From NCBI GenBank assembly GCA_964472545.1, contig CAYYNP010000231.1, forward strand, positions 1-16,480: 16,480 bases of DNA, read 5' to 3'. Below the pieces are notes generated by a model, which was not told the origin of the DNA, made no database searches, and worked only from the letters and a program-made list of their open reading frames with translations. The position numbers were made by a program, and so were the translations under genes. Positions 6,707 to 14,828 of the stretch are shown here, in pieces; the stretch's first letter is position 1; each line of letters opens with the position of its first letter. This DNA comes from CAYYNP01 sp964472545. GTDB lineage: Bacteria; Planctomycetota; Planctomycetia; Pirellulales; Thermoguttaceae.

Positions 6707-9700
6707 CTACGGCCGAGTTGACGGCCGGATCTTCTCGAGCGCGTCGACGGCCGACTGGCGGCGTTTCTCCCAACATTCTCGCTCCCGGGCTTCCCGCGAA
6801 GACTGGTCTACCGTCCCCTCAGGCAGCGGAGCCTCGGCGATGCGCATCAACACGTCGACGGCCGCTGCGGCGGCGGTCTCCAGGTTGCCCAGGGCAACGA
6901 CTATCTCGGTCGCTTCGGCTTGCGCGTCGAAAGTCTGCAACATCCCGAATACCCCCTGCATTTCCGTATCGATGGCCGCTAGCGCTTCGACCAGGATCGG
7001 CACCACGGTCTCGGGGAGATCGGGAGCGGCTTCCTTCACACTGGGCGCGAGTTGCGCCAGCGTCAGTGCCAGGATGGACGTTCGCGATTGGGGGATATCC
7101 TCCTCGTCGAGCCACGCGCGCAAGTCGGGCAAGGCTTCCCGGGCCCCCGAGCCGATCCGGCCGAGCGCCCGTACAACCTCGCCCCGCAGGTCCTCGGCCG
7201 AATCCTCCTCGCGATAGACCTGTATCAATCGCGGCACGGCAGACGCCGCCGCCGGCCCGATGCGACCCAATGTCCGCACGATCGCGACCCGGCCGCTGAA
7301 ATCACGATCGGGCCTGTGCGAACGAAAGGAGTCCATGCCGGGTTCTCCGGGGTCTGGCTGGGGCGGATCGAGGGCTTGGATGAGAATCGGTACGGCATCG
7401 GCCGCGGCCGGACCGACGGCGCCGAGCATGGCGACGGCACGAAGCCGAACTTGCTCCCGGTCGTCGCCAAAGAGCTCGATCAGTTGCGGCACGGCGGCCT
7501 CTTGGAAGGACGTGATGTGTTTCCGGACCCACACGGCCAAGCTGGACTCATCGTTCTTGACCACCTCGATCAGCAACGGGAGGTGCTCCTCGGTCAACCC
7601 GATCCTCTCTAGTGCCGTCCCGCAGATGTCCTCATCGAAGACGCGGACGTGGGGTGCGACCGCGATGATCTGGGGCACAGCCGAACGGGCCGCGGGCCCG
7701 ATGCTGCCGATCACCCGCAACGCCGCCAGGCGGGTCTCGATATTCTCGAAGTGCGGGTCTCGATCCGTGTCGATCGACTTCAACAAAGTCGGCAGCGCGG
7801 CCTCGGCTTCCGGGCCGATCTTCTCCAGGATTTCCATGCTCTTCAGCCGTACTTCCTCGTCCGGGTGCGAGAGCGTTTCGACCAGGGCCGGAACTACCGC
7901 CGCGTCCATCGTCGAGAGACATTCGATCGCGTGCGCCCGGGCATGGCCAATGCTATCGAGAGGCTCCTTGCGCAGATAGGAGATCAGGACGGGAATGATC
8001 TTCGGCTCGACCGGCCGCGTCTTGCCAAGAGCCAAGGCGGCCAACGCACGGAGACGTTCGTTCGGCCCCTCGATGAGATGCCCGGCGACCACCTCGGCTT
8101 CGGCGGACAAGGGCAGCACGTGCTCCCACGGAAACCAGCTAAACGCGTCCTCGGCCGCCTTCGACACGCCGGGGTCCTCGTCTGCCAGGGCGATCACCAG
8201 CGACGAGACCGACCGCTCGCCCTCGAAGCGCATCTCGCCCAGCACGCGAACGGCCGTCTGGCGGACCGTGGGCCGCTTGTCCGTCGCCAATTGGATCAGC
8301 AACGGCAGGTCTTCCTCATAGGCGGCGATACACTCCAGCGTATCGGCGGCGTTCTCGCGCTGACGTTCCGTGCCCTCCTCCACTAGCTCGGCCATCGGGG
8401 CAATCGACGCGGCGCCGATCAATCCCAAGGCCTCGAAGGTCGCCAGATGCCGAAACCTGGGGTCGGCGAAGGGCTCAATGAGCGCGGGGATCGCCGGCTT
8501 TGCGGCCGGGCCGAGCGCGCGAAACGCTTCGAGTGCCTCCGATTCCGTCGAACCGACCAACGCCTCGACGAATACCGGCAACGCACGAGGGTCCTCCAAT
8601 GCCACGGCGCTGAGCGCACCGACGGCGGCCTCGCGGCAGTCTTCGTCGCCAGCCAGACGAATCAGCGGCTCGACGCTCGACTTGGCCGCCGGACCGATTC
8701 GTCCCAACACGTAGGCCGCCCGCCGTCGCGCCGATGGCTCTGCCGCTGACAACGCCGCGGTCAAGGCCGGCACGGCCGCCGCGCCGATCTTCGCCAGCGG
8801 CTCGGCCTCGTCGGCCTCGAACGACAAGTCGTAGTCGGTGACGAATCGCACCAGCAGCGGCGCCGCCTCGGCGGCGTCCGGGCCCATCGCCGTGAGCTTC
8901 TCGAGCGCTGCGTCGTAATGCTCGTCATCCAGTTGGCCCTGCTCCCAGTCGAGCAGCGTTTGGGCCACGGCCTTGACTTTGGCCGACTCGATCTGGCCAA
9001 CCAGATCCTCAAGCGGCACCGTCGTATCGAACGCCGATGGAGCATGCCCGGCGACTCGCGGCTCACTACCCCGCCTCTGAACGTCTTCCTCGATGTCCTG
9101 GATCGCCAACCTGGCGGCCTTGCGCACATGCAGTTCGTCGTCAAGCATCGATCGGAGCTTCGGCAAGGCGGACTCGGCATCGGCGCCCATCTTGCCCAGC
9201 AGTCCCGCAGCCGCGTACCGTGCATCAGCAACCTCATCCTCAAGTGCCACCACCACCGCAGGGAGCGCGGCGCTGAGTTGGGCCTCCGTTTCGCTCAGCA
9301 CTTCCACGGCCCGGTGACGCGCCAAATCGTCTCCGTCGCGGATCAGTTGCACCAGCGGCACAACGGCCGGCTGGCCGATGCCGGCCAGCGCCCCGCCGGC
9401 GTGGTGCGGGTCGCTGCGTCGGTCCTCGTCGGCCGAGAAATCGGTGGAGATGATCTTCAGCAAGGCCGGCACGGCCCCCTCGGCCATCGGCCCCATTTCT
9501 TTGAGAACGTCCATGGTCAACTCACGAGTATAGTAGTTCTCGTCCTGCAACAATTCCACCAGCGCCGGCACCGATTGGCGGCCCAACCGATGCAGCAGAC
9601 GACGGTTGTCACTATCACCGACCACCGTCGCCAAGACGACGCGTTTGTCGGCCGGCGCGATCCCGCAGAGCGCGAATTTGACCACGTCGGCCAGACGGTA

Positions 9701-11674
9701 GTCTCTACTCTCGGCCAACGGAATCAACTCGTCAACGGCGGCTTTGGCCGGCGGGCCGATCTCGCCCAGGATTTTGACCGCCTCGATTGCCAAGCTCGAT
9801 TCGCAGTGCCGCGCCGCATAGACCAGCACGTCGACGTCGATCGACTCGCGGATATCGGCGTCGAGGCTCTGCAGCATCGCCTCGAAGACGCGCATCGCCT
9901 GGCCGGCATGGAACGTGTTCTCACTGGTAGACAGCCGAAACATGGCCATCAGCGCGCCGTCTGCCAGCGGGTCGATCCGACAGATCGCGCCGAAAACGTC
10001 GACATACGGCGGCCTGGGAAAGTCGCGGTCTGCGGTCTCCAGTAGCTTCACCAGATCGGCGACGGCCGCTCGGGCCGGCGGGCCGATCTGGCCCAAGGCA
10101 TGAACCGCCTCGGTCCGGCGGTTCTCGTCGGCGAGCATCGCCCGAAGTACCGCCACGGCCGGCTCCGCTCGACGGCCCAGGTTCGCCCGCACCCACACGG
10201 CCGTCGCCCGGAACCGCCCGTCCACCCCCCCGACCTTCTCCACCAACACGGCCACCATCTCCGGCGTTACATCAGCCAAGATCTCCTCGGGGAACTCCGA
10301 CGCCGCCGCGAGGCGCTCGAGGGCGAATCTCTGCACTTCGGCGTCCTCCGCGTGAAGGGCCCGCAGCAGTCCGGAAAGGGCCTCTCGGATGTCCGGCGGT
10401 TCGTCCTGGGAACCGCCGAAGACGGGATGGTCGCCGATGAGGAAGTCGAGCATCTGCATCGCGCCGCGGCGCGTCTGGCGATTATCGCTGCCGAGGCCAT
10501 CGACCAATGCGGGCATTGCGTCGGTACCCATCGCGATCAGCGCCTCGTGCGCCAAATCGGACAGCACGCGGTCCGACGACCCCAAGCTCTCGATCAGGGC
10601 CGGAGCAATCGACGGATCGACGCCCACCTTCATCATCGCCCGCAGCGCCTGCCGCCGCCGCAACAAGTCGTTGCCGCGCACCACCTCGCCGAGGCGCCGG
10701 ACGGCCGTGGCGGCCTCCGGGCCAAGTTCCCCCAAGGCAGAGATCGCCAGCAGGGCGACGCGCGGGTCGGCGTCGTCGGTGGCCGCGACCAGCGAGTCGG
10801 CTGCCACCAGGGCGTCCTTACCCATTCCTCCCAGGCAGAGGACCGCTGCAAAGCGAGCCTTGGCGTCGTCGTCGCCAAGGTGTGCCTGCAAATCGGCCAC
10901 GGCCGCCGCGCCGATGCTGGAGAGAGCTTCGGCGGCAATCTTGCCCTTGACTTGGTCGCCTTCGACCACGGCCTCGAACAACGGACCGGCGCCGGGTTTC
11001 CCCAACCGGCTGAGGCCCGCAGCGGCCGCACGGAAGAGATCCAAGCCCGCCTGTTGCAGCGCTTCGGTCAACGGCGGCAGCGCCGCGGGTCCCAGCTTGC
11101 TCAGTGCCTCGGCGGAACATCGACGCACCCCCGGGTCCGCGTCGCGCAGCGCCTCGCCAAGCCGCGGCGTGAGCGTCTCCGGGTCGGCTGCGATCTGGCC
11201 CAGAGCCCACGCCGCGTTGCCTCGCACGTAGAACTCCTCGTCGGCCAGCGGCTTCAGCAGCGCCTCGGCCGCCCGTTCCGCTTTCGCTCCCACCCTCCCC
11301 AGTGCCCAGGTGGCGTACATCCGAACCGCGGGATCGCCATCGCCGAGGGCCTTAATCAGTTCGTCCACCGCGACTTCCGCCTCGGGCCCGCGCTCTCCGA
11401 GTTGCTCGGCCGCCCGGCTGCGCAGCAGGGCGTCCGTCAACTGAAGTTGGGTGACGAGTTGCTCGATCGACTCGGGCTCTTCGGCCACCGGCGGTGGTTC
11501 CGTCAGTTTGACGTTCGGCGCCGTGGCGTGCCGCTGTTCTTCGACCCCCGGCCCGGTAGCAGCCTGCGTCACACACGCATCCACAGGCCCTGCTGGCTCG
11601 TCCTCGCCGCCGCATCCGCCGACCGGCAGCGCTATCAAGGCTGCCACCACCCAGAATCCGTGAGCACGATTCAT
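6707..11674 (-). CDS. Very long HEAT-repeat lipoprotein (1655 residues)
   Basis: The chosen start is ATG at 11674-11672, with AAGGAG six bases upstream on the minus strand. It is followed by a lipoprotein signal with lipobox VGGC (Cys21). An in-frame ATG 62 codons further upstream would bury this signal and is rejected. After a short linker, the rest is essentially continuous HEAT/PBS-lyase-like repeats of about 31-40 residues. They follow the pattern LGxIGPxAxxAVPxLIxxLxDxDxxVRxxAAxAL, with dozens of copies to the C-terminus. I see no catalytic domain, no CxxCH haem motif and no transmembrane helix. A region about 990 residues into the protein (DTTVPLEDLVGQIESAKVKAVAQ) breaks the array and may join two arrays. 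The likely role is a lipid-anchored protein-binding solenoid in the envelope. The partner is unknown. It converges on the FGE-fold operon and is not co-transcribed with it. Confidence 0.9.
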   Translation of the reverse strand: MNRAHGFWVVAALIALPVGGCGGEDEPAGPVDACVTQAATGPGVEEQRHATAPNVKLTEPPPVAEEPESIEQLVTQLQLTDALLRSRAAEQLGERGPEAEVAVDELIKALGDGDPAVRMYATWALGRVGAKAERAAEALLKPLADEEFYVRGNAAWALGQIAADPETLTPRLGEALRDADPGVRRCSAEALSKLGPAALPPLTEALQQAGLDLFRAAAAGLSRLGKPGAGPLFEAVVEGDQVKGKIAAEALSSIGAAAVADLQAHLGDDDAKARFAAVLCLGGMGKDALVAADSLVAATDDADPRVALLAISALGELGPEAATAVRRLGEVVRGNDLLRRRQALRAMMKVGVDPSIAPALIESLGSSDRVLSDLAHEALIAMGTDAMPALVDGLGSDNRQTRRGAMQMLDFLIGDHPVFGGSQDEPPDIREALSGLLRALHAEDAEVQRFALERLAAASEFPEEILADVTPEMVAVLVEKVGGVDGRFRATAVWVRANLGRRAEPAVAVLRAMLADENRRTEAVHALGQIGPPARAAVADLVKLLETADRDFPRPPYVDVFGAICRIDPLADGALMAMFRLSTSENTFHAGQAMRVFEAMLQSLDADIRESIDVDVLVYAARHCESSLAIEAVKILGEIGPPAKAAVDELIPLAESRDYRLADVVKFALCGIAPADKRVVLATVVGDSDNRRLLHRLGRQSVPALVELLQDENYYTRELTMDVLKEMGPMAEGAVPALLKIISTDFSADEDRRSDPHHAGGALAGIGQPAVVPLVQLIRDGDDLARHRAVEVLSETEAQLSAALPAVVVALEDEVADARYAAAGLLGKMGADAESALPKLRSMLDDELHVRKAARLAIQDIEEDVQRRGSEPRVAGHAPSAFDTTVPLEDLVGQIESAKVKAVAQTLLDWEQGQLDDEHYDAALEKLTAMGPDAAEAAPLLVRFVTDYDLSFEADEAEPLAKIGAAAVPALTAALSAAEPSARRRAAYVLGRIGPAAKSSVEPLIRLAGDEDCREAAVGALSAVALEDPRALPVFVEALVGSTESEALEAFRALGPAAKPAIPALIEPFADPRFRHLATFEALGLIGAASIAPMAELVEEGTERQRENAADTLECIAAYEEDLPLLIQLATDKRPTVRQTAVRVLGEMRFEGERSVSSLVIALADEDPGVSKAAEDAFSWFPWEHVLPLSAEAEVVAGHLIEGPNERLRALAALALGKTRPVEPKIIPVLISYLRKEPLDSIGHARAHAIECLSTMDAAVVPALVETLSHPDEEVRLKSMEILEKIGPEAEAALPTLLKSIDTDRDPHFENIETRLAALRVIGSIGPAARSAVPQIIAVAPHVRVFDEDICGTALERIGLTEEHLPLLIEVVKNDESSLAVWVRKHITSFQEAAVPQLIELFGDDREQVRLRAVAMLGAVGPAAADAVPILIQALDPPQPDPGEPGMDSFRSHRPDRDFSGRVAIVRTLGRIGPAAASAVPRLIQVYREEDSAEDLRGEVVRALGRIGSGAREALPDLRAWLDEEDIPQSRTSILALTLAQLAPSVKEAAPDLPETVVPILVEALAAIDTEMQGVFGMLQTFDAQAEATEIVVALGNLETAAAAAVDVLMRIAEAPLPEGTVDQSSREARERECWEKRRQSAVDALEKIRPSTRP

Positions 11675-11859
11675 CGAACGCTCCTTTCGCGTGGCGCGGA
11701 CGCGCAGACCAGACCTCCCCGGCCGCAACACCGCTGTGGCAGTTACACTTGCAGTAGCCGATGGCTTGGCGACACCCCCAGTGAAGGGGCACTTTTCGTT
11801 CTTTGAAGCCAAGGGCGCAAGTCTTGTCGACAAGTTCACGATCATAGAGAGTCTCTGCA

Positions 11860-12168
11860 ATGCGAAAGCTCGACGGAACTAGATTGCGTGCATTGCCGGT
11901 CTCTGGCCTCAAACACGTGCGAGACCTGGATTACCTCAATGGCCCACTACTTTCCCAATATGCACATCCCAGCGGCGATGCGTATCTGTACTACTGGTGT
12001 GATTGTGATAACAAGGTGATCCGCTGGATGGGCCTGCGCGTCAGCGAGGCCAACATACTAGGGTTGGTGAATACGTTTGTCCCGCTGGCTTCGGTGAGGT
12101 TTGTGCCCGATTTCACCAATCCGGAAGAAAGCGCCTTCATCAACTCATCGAGTGTGGTGACCATTTGA
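11860..12168 (+). CDS. Short hypothetical protein, possibly a truncated family member
   Basis: This 102-residue ORF contains a stretch around residues 20-65 (DYLNGPLLSQYAHPSGDAYL, then YYWCDCDN, RWMGLRVSE) that looks like a real soluble protein. From memory it recalls the opening of proteins annotated DUF6575 (a 'DGPLL ... GD-YL-W-D' pattern), which I cannot verify here. Those proteins are longer, about 200 residues by my recollection, so this one may be C-terminally truncated; it ends abruptly at 12168. There is no clear ribosome binding site before ATG 11860, and an in-frame GTG at 11917 just before the conserved stretch is an alternative start. It is divergent from the HEAT gene, separated by 185 bases. 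A membrane role is unlikely because there is no hydrophobic segment. Function unknown. Confidence 0.55.
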   Translation: MRKLDGTRLRALPVSGLKHVRDLDYLNGPLLSQYAHPSGDAYLYYWCDCDNKVIRWMGLRVSEANILGLVNTFVPLASVRFVPDFTNPEESAFINSSSVVTI

Positions 12169-12221
12169 TGTTAACAACCAAGCTCATCCGCGGCGTCCTC
12201 GCCGCCGGCTGCAGCCCGTGG

Positions 12222-12473
12222 TTAGCGATTCTCCTTCGTAAGCGTAGTCTCATACTGCGTGCGGCATGTATAGATGATAACAAGTGCCACTGCTGGGCCA
12301 TAGAAGACGTGTGTCCAGCCCGAGAAGCCGAACCTGCAGGTGAGCCAGACAAAAGCTGCTTCCGAGTGTCCCACAATCATCGTGATGGAAAGTGCAAGGG
12401 AGAAGATACGCGGCAGGACAAGGGCAAAGAAGGCGAGTATTCCGGCATACAGGTCTATCCGCACGAACTTCAT
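12222..12473 (-). CDS. Small predicted membrane protein (83 residues)
   Basis: On the minus strand this ORF encodes a hydrophobic protein with two or three membrane segments (about residues 8-20, 22-43 and 54-70) and a polar C-terminus ending TLTKENR. This composition is unlike a shadow frame, and the overlapping plus ORF (12165-12734) looks random. The ATG at 12473 has no ribosome binding site of its own. It overlaps, as ATGA, the stop of a nine-residue ORF that has a strong site. Translation is therefore probably coupled, or the true protein starts in the other frame and a base is missing. In its own frame, just upstream, codons read NSIG before MKFV, giving NSIGMKFV, a motif typical of the start of FGE-fold domains. 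Family not recognised. Confidence 0.5.
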   Translation of the reverse strand: MKFVRIDLYAGILAFFALVLPRIFSLALSITMIVGHSEAAFVWLTCRFGFSGWTHVFYGPAVALVIIYTCRTQYETTLTKENR

Positions 12474-12499
12474 GCCGATAGAGTTGATGTAGTTTCCAT
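12470..12499 (-). CDS. Nine-residue leader ORF before the small membrane protein
   Basis: The sequence GGGAGGAG (minus strand, 12515-12508) lies eight bases before an ATG at 12499 that encodes METTSTLSA and then TGA. The TGA overlaps the ATG of the membrane protein (ATGA). This could be a translated leader that couples or regulates the downstream gene. It could also be the real N-terminus of that gene separated by a one-base sequence error. The strong ribosome binding site is the main support. Confidence 0.3.
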   Translation of the reverse strand: METTSTLSA

Positions 12500-12592
12500 G
12501 GGTTTATCTCCTCCCGCCGAACTCGCCGAGGCACCGGCAGGATACCCCAATTCTAGAGGGCCGCCGGAGGGGTCCAGGCACTTTCTCAAGAA

Positions 12593-12625
12593 ACCCCCGC
12601 GGAGCACAAGAGACCCCCGCGGGGG
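12593..12625. repeat. GC-rich direct repeat with a palindrome
   Basis: ACCCCCGCGG occurs at 12593-12602 and 12613-12622, exactly 20 bases apart. The second copy extends to CCCCCGCGGGGG (12614-12625), a 12-bp perfect palindrome, and is followed on the plus strand by GAGAAAAA. Two turns of helix between copies suits a protein-binding site; a terminator-like hairpin is another reading. Confidence 0.4.
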
Positions 12626-12890
12626 CGAGAAAAACCCACGGTGTGACCTGAGCGTTACTCGACGGAACGGAGGCGCCGGTTCCGAAGACAAAGGCCACTC
12701 CCGTGCCAACATTGTATCGCGAACGGTGGCATGAACGAAGTGGGCTCGCTGACAATGTACCGGCTTTTCGCACAGCGTCCGATGAAAGGGGCATCCACGC
12801 GTAGCCTTGAGCTTGGTGAAAACCGACGCGGAGCCCGAAACGAGGGGCTCCAAGCCTGATGCCGGCTACCTCTCAGCGTTTCTCGGCTTC

Positions 12891-12917
12891 TTGTTCAGGT
12901 CTCACCTGTGGTAGACT
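12891..12917 (+). promoter_or_regulatory. Promoter-like element before the LRR gene
   Basis: TGGTAGACT (12909-12917) fits an extended -10 (TGnTAnAnT). TTGTTC at 12891-12896 is a weak -35 with a 15-base spacer. The surrounding word TGTGGTAGACTG is identical to that before the FGE-fold operon at 2868-2879, and both are followed by a related CGGGYAAG...GGGATA string. The ATG of the LRR gene is 76 bases downstream, leaving a leader of about 70 bases. Confidence 0.5.
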
Positions 12918-12992
12918 GACGGGTAAGAGTGGGATACGCCCGAAAGGACCCGCCGGAGTGAGCGCAGGCCACCAAAGCTGATAGTTGAACGT

Positions 12993-14104
12993 ATGACTGC
13001 GAACGACGCCCAAGCAAGGCGCCACCGCTGGTATCACTGCACGTCGGACCGTTTCCTGGTTTGGCTGCTGGCGGCGGTAGAGGGCGTGCTGCTGCTGTCC
13101 GAGCGGTATCGGTGGTTCCCCTTCAACGAGCGCAAGGGTTACACGGTGCTGATTGCCGTAGCCGTCGTCTGCGCTGCGCTCTTGCTGATGATGCTCTGGT
13201 TCGCCGGAAGCCTGGTTCTCCGTCGACGGTTCCAGTTCTGTCTTTCCTCGCTGTTCGTGCTGGTCGTCGTGGTGGCCCTGCCGTGCAATTCGCTCGCGGT
13301 GAAGATGCAGGAGGCGCGGGAACAGCGAGAGAAAGTGGAGAGTTGGCGGAAGTCAGGTTTTCTTGTGAAGTACCGGAGTCCCGAAGCACATCCCATCTTG
13401 GAGAAACTACTGGGCGTCGATTTCTTCAGGGACGTCTACCCCCCTGCCGTGTCGGCGTTCCCAACCTCACCGATGCCGACCTGGAAGACATCACGCAGTT
13501 TGGCGATGTCTACGTGTTGCTCTTGCGCGACACGAGAGTCTCGGGCTCCGGCCTGAAACACCTCGAACACCTCTCCAATCTCGACTCACTGAGCCTGTCT
13601 CGCACCGAAGTGACCGACGCCGGCCGGCAACATATCGAGACGCTCTCCAACCTCTTTCTTCTGGACTTGCGCGGAACAAAGGTCACTGACGAAGGCCTGC
13701 AATCCCTCAAGCGGCTTTCCAACCTCAATGCGTTGTTCCTAAATGATACGCACGTTACCAACGCCGGTCTCGTACATCTGAGAGCACTTGGCGAACTTGG
13801 CGTTCTAGTCCTGGGCGGAACAGGAATCACTGACGATGGGTTGACGCATCTGCGTGGATTTCCTGAGCTGTGGCATCCGGAATTGCAGCGTTGCGGCATC
13901 ACCGATGCTGGCCTGGAGCACATCAAGCACCTCTCCAATCTCGAAGTACTGGACTTGTCGGAAACCCGAGTTTCGGGCGCCGGTTTGGAGCATCTCGGGG
14001 GTCTTTCCACCCTGAGAGAATTGAAAGTGCAGAACGTCGATGTCACCCAAGAAGGCGTGAATCAGCCACGGAAGGCACTGCCGAACTGCACGTTCAAGTG
14101 GTAG
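12993..14104 (+). pseudogene. Membrane-anchored leucine-rich-repeat protein, split by a -1 frame change
   Basis: One protein is spread over two frames. The first frame (12993 to a stop at 13556) gives a start MTANDAQARRHRWYH, three hydrophobic helices (about 21-36, 50-74, 86-102), a basic RRRFQF stretch, and a coiled segment KMQEAREQREKVE. The -1 frame, open to 14104, gives about eight 24-residue leucine-rich repeats with the pattern LxxLxxLxLxxTxVTDAGLxHL, ending in KALPNCTFKW. This order (TM block, KMQEAR linker, DAGL repeats, ALPNC end) is what I recall as common in planctomycete proteins, so the halves belong together. Joining them at 13445 gives about 370 residues. The join lies on a run of six C. 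It is a frameshift mutation, a sequencing error, or programmed frameshifting. No ribosome binding site is evident before ATG 12993. Role unknown; likely membrane protein-protein contact. Confidence 0.75.
13439..13480 (+). promoter_or_regulatory. Possible -1 frameshift site: slippery C-run plus hairpin
   Basis: In the upstream frame the codons TAC CCC CCT contain the heptamer C CCC CCT (13439-13445), which fits the X XXY YYZ pattern. Slipping back one base leads straight into the leucine-rich-repeat frame. Five bases after it, 13451-13459 (GTCGGCGTT) can pair with 13472-13480 (GATGCCGAC), two pairs being G-U, around a 12-nt loop. Spacing and layout resemble known stimulatory structures. A lost C in the homopolymer explains the same data more simply. 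Confidence 0.35.
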
Positions 14105-14396
14105 TTGCTCTCATCACCTCGGCTTTACGGCATCGAGCGTGTGTGTTGCGCAGATGGTGCACTGGGCATGGCCAAACACACTCTGCCGCAAATGACTAGA
14201 GGGCGTAGGTTCGTGCAAGCGCTCACGGAAGACTCTTGAAATAGTGTGCCTGCAGCGTGGGGAGAACACCGGGTTTCAAGATGCGTGAAGAACGCGCTCG
14301 CACGTACCACTAGAAAAGGTCGAACCGTTTTGGGGCCACCCCCGTCCCGTCGCCGCCTGCATTGCCTGTTTCGCACGCGGTTTCGGCGTTGTTTCC

Positions 14397-14588
14397 CCGT
14401 TGTTGACCGCTTGTTTCGGCCTTCTTTGCCACCTCTTTCGCCTCAGCTTGCGAGCTGTTTGCGACGTCTTACACCCATAGTGCGTGCGCCCTATTACACG
14501 ATTGGGGGCCAGTGTGACGGCTTGCGGTCGGCGCGGCTGCGGTTCTGTTGTGGTTTGAAACAGGGTGGAAACAGCCGTCAAACAACGG
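14397..14588. repeat. Imperfect long-range inverted repeat with TGTTTC motifs
   Basis: Bases 14397-14417 (CCGTTGTT-GACCGCTTGTTTC when gapped) match the reverse complement of 14568-14588 (CCGTTGTTTGACGGC-TGTTTC) in nearly all positions, with two single-base offsets. The arms are about 150 bases apart. Additional TGTTTC-like copies are at 14367-14372, 14389-14395 and 14411-14417, with inverted copies at 14557-14563 and 14568-14574. This could be a degenerate repeat family, an element end, or a replication or protein-binding region. Confidence 0.4.
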
Positions 14589-14721
14589 TGAAGCAGCAAT
14601 CGGCTTGGCGGATTCTGCGGCGGTTCTGAGGAATTTTTGGACTTCTTCCTCAGTCGCGGCAGGCAACCCCGCGAGGCCGGCGGGATCACATCGGCGTGAA
14701 AAGGGCGCGAGAGAAAAGCGT

Positions 14722-14749
14722 TTGACGAGTTTGAATCTGCCGGTACACT
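14722..14749 (+). promoter_or_regulatory. Sigma-70-like promoter for the phage-type gene cluster
   Basis: TTGACG (14722-14727, five of six matches to the consensus -35) and TACACT (14744-14749, four of six matches to -10) are 16 bases apart. The ATG of the first gene follows at 14829 after a leader of about 70 bases that is rich in GC and could fold. This is the best classical promoter I see in the window. Confidence 0.5.
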
Positions 14750-14828
14750 TGAACCGAAATATGAAAACGCCCCCGCGCGGCTGGCACCGCCGAGGGCACG
14801 GCCGAACCCTAAACTGGAGGATTCGACA

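Larger units (their letters stand above)
12500..12992. other. Intergenic region between the small membrane gene and the LRR gene
   Basis: The two genes are divergent, so both promoters must be here. I see no gene: the open frames on either strand are Arg/Pro/Ser-rich and motif-free. The region holds a GC-rich direct repeat and palindrome (12593-12625), a promoter-like element (12891-12917), and the ribosome binding site of the minus-strand leader ORF (12508-12515). Confidence 0.5.
14105..14828. other. Gene-free region with motifs in both orientations
   Basis: I see no credible gene. Two overlapping open frames (14246-14629 plus, 14276-14689 minus) are made of Arg, Gln, Pro and Thr and have no motif or ribosome site. 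Bases 14360-14470 on the plus strand are rich in T and C with repeated TGTTTC or GTTTCGG words. Bases 14550-14600 carry the same words inverted (GAAACAG twice, CAAACAACGG). The last 110 bases contain a promoter and the leader of the next gene. The region separates chromosomal-type genes from phage-type genes. Confidence 0.5.

Noticed and set aside
10100..11806. Long plus-strand open frame (568 codons) opposite the HEAT gene
   Set aside because: It is antisense to the HEAT repeats, its translation is rich in Arg, Gln and His without motifs, and the HEAT frame is clearly real. GC-rich coding DNA often leaves such shadows.
11675..11860. N-terminal extension of the HEAT protein by 62 residues
   Set aside because: It would hide the lipoprotein signal in the interior. 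The ATG at 11674 has a good ribosome binding site directly before the signal peptide.
12165..12734. Plus-strand open frame of 189 codons after the short hypothetical gene
   Set aside because: Charged, Cys- and Pro-rich, without motifs. The opposite strand carries a coherent membrane protein in the same place. I cannot exclude that its first codons are translated.
13061..13444. Using ATG 13061 as the real start of the LRR protein in a single frame
   Set aside because: In that frame the first ~128 residues are Gly/Arg-rich nonsense, while the other frame gives three transmembrane helices and the family's KMQEAR linker. A frame change at the C-run explains the data better.
14190..14225. GGTTCG string resembling a tRNA T-loop
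   Set aside because: The flanking bases do not pair to form a T-stem or acceptor stem. No tRNA, rRNA or CRISPR array was found anywhere in the window.
14246..14689. Two overlapping open frames on opposite strands in the gene-free region
   Set aside because: Both are Arg/Gln/Pro/Thr-rich, lack ribosome sites and have no motif. They coincide with the repeat-bearing stretch.
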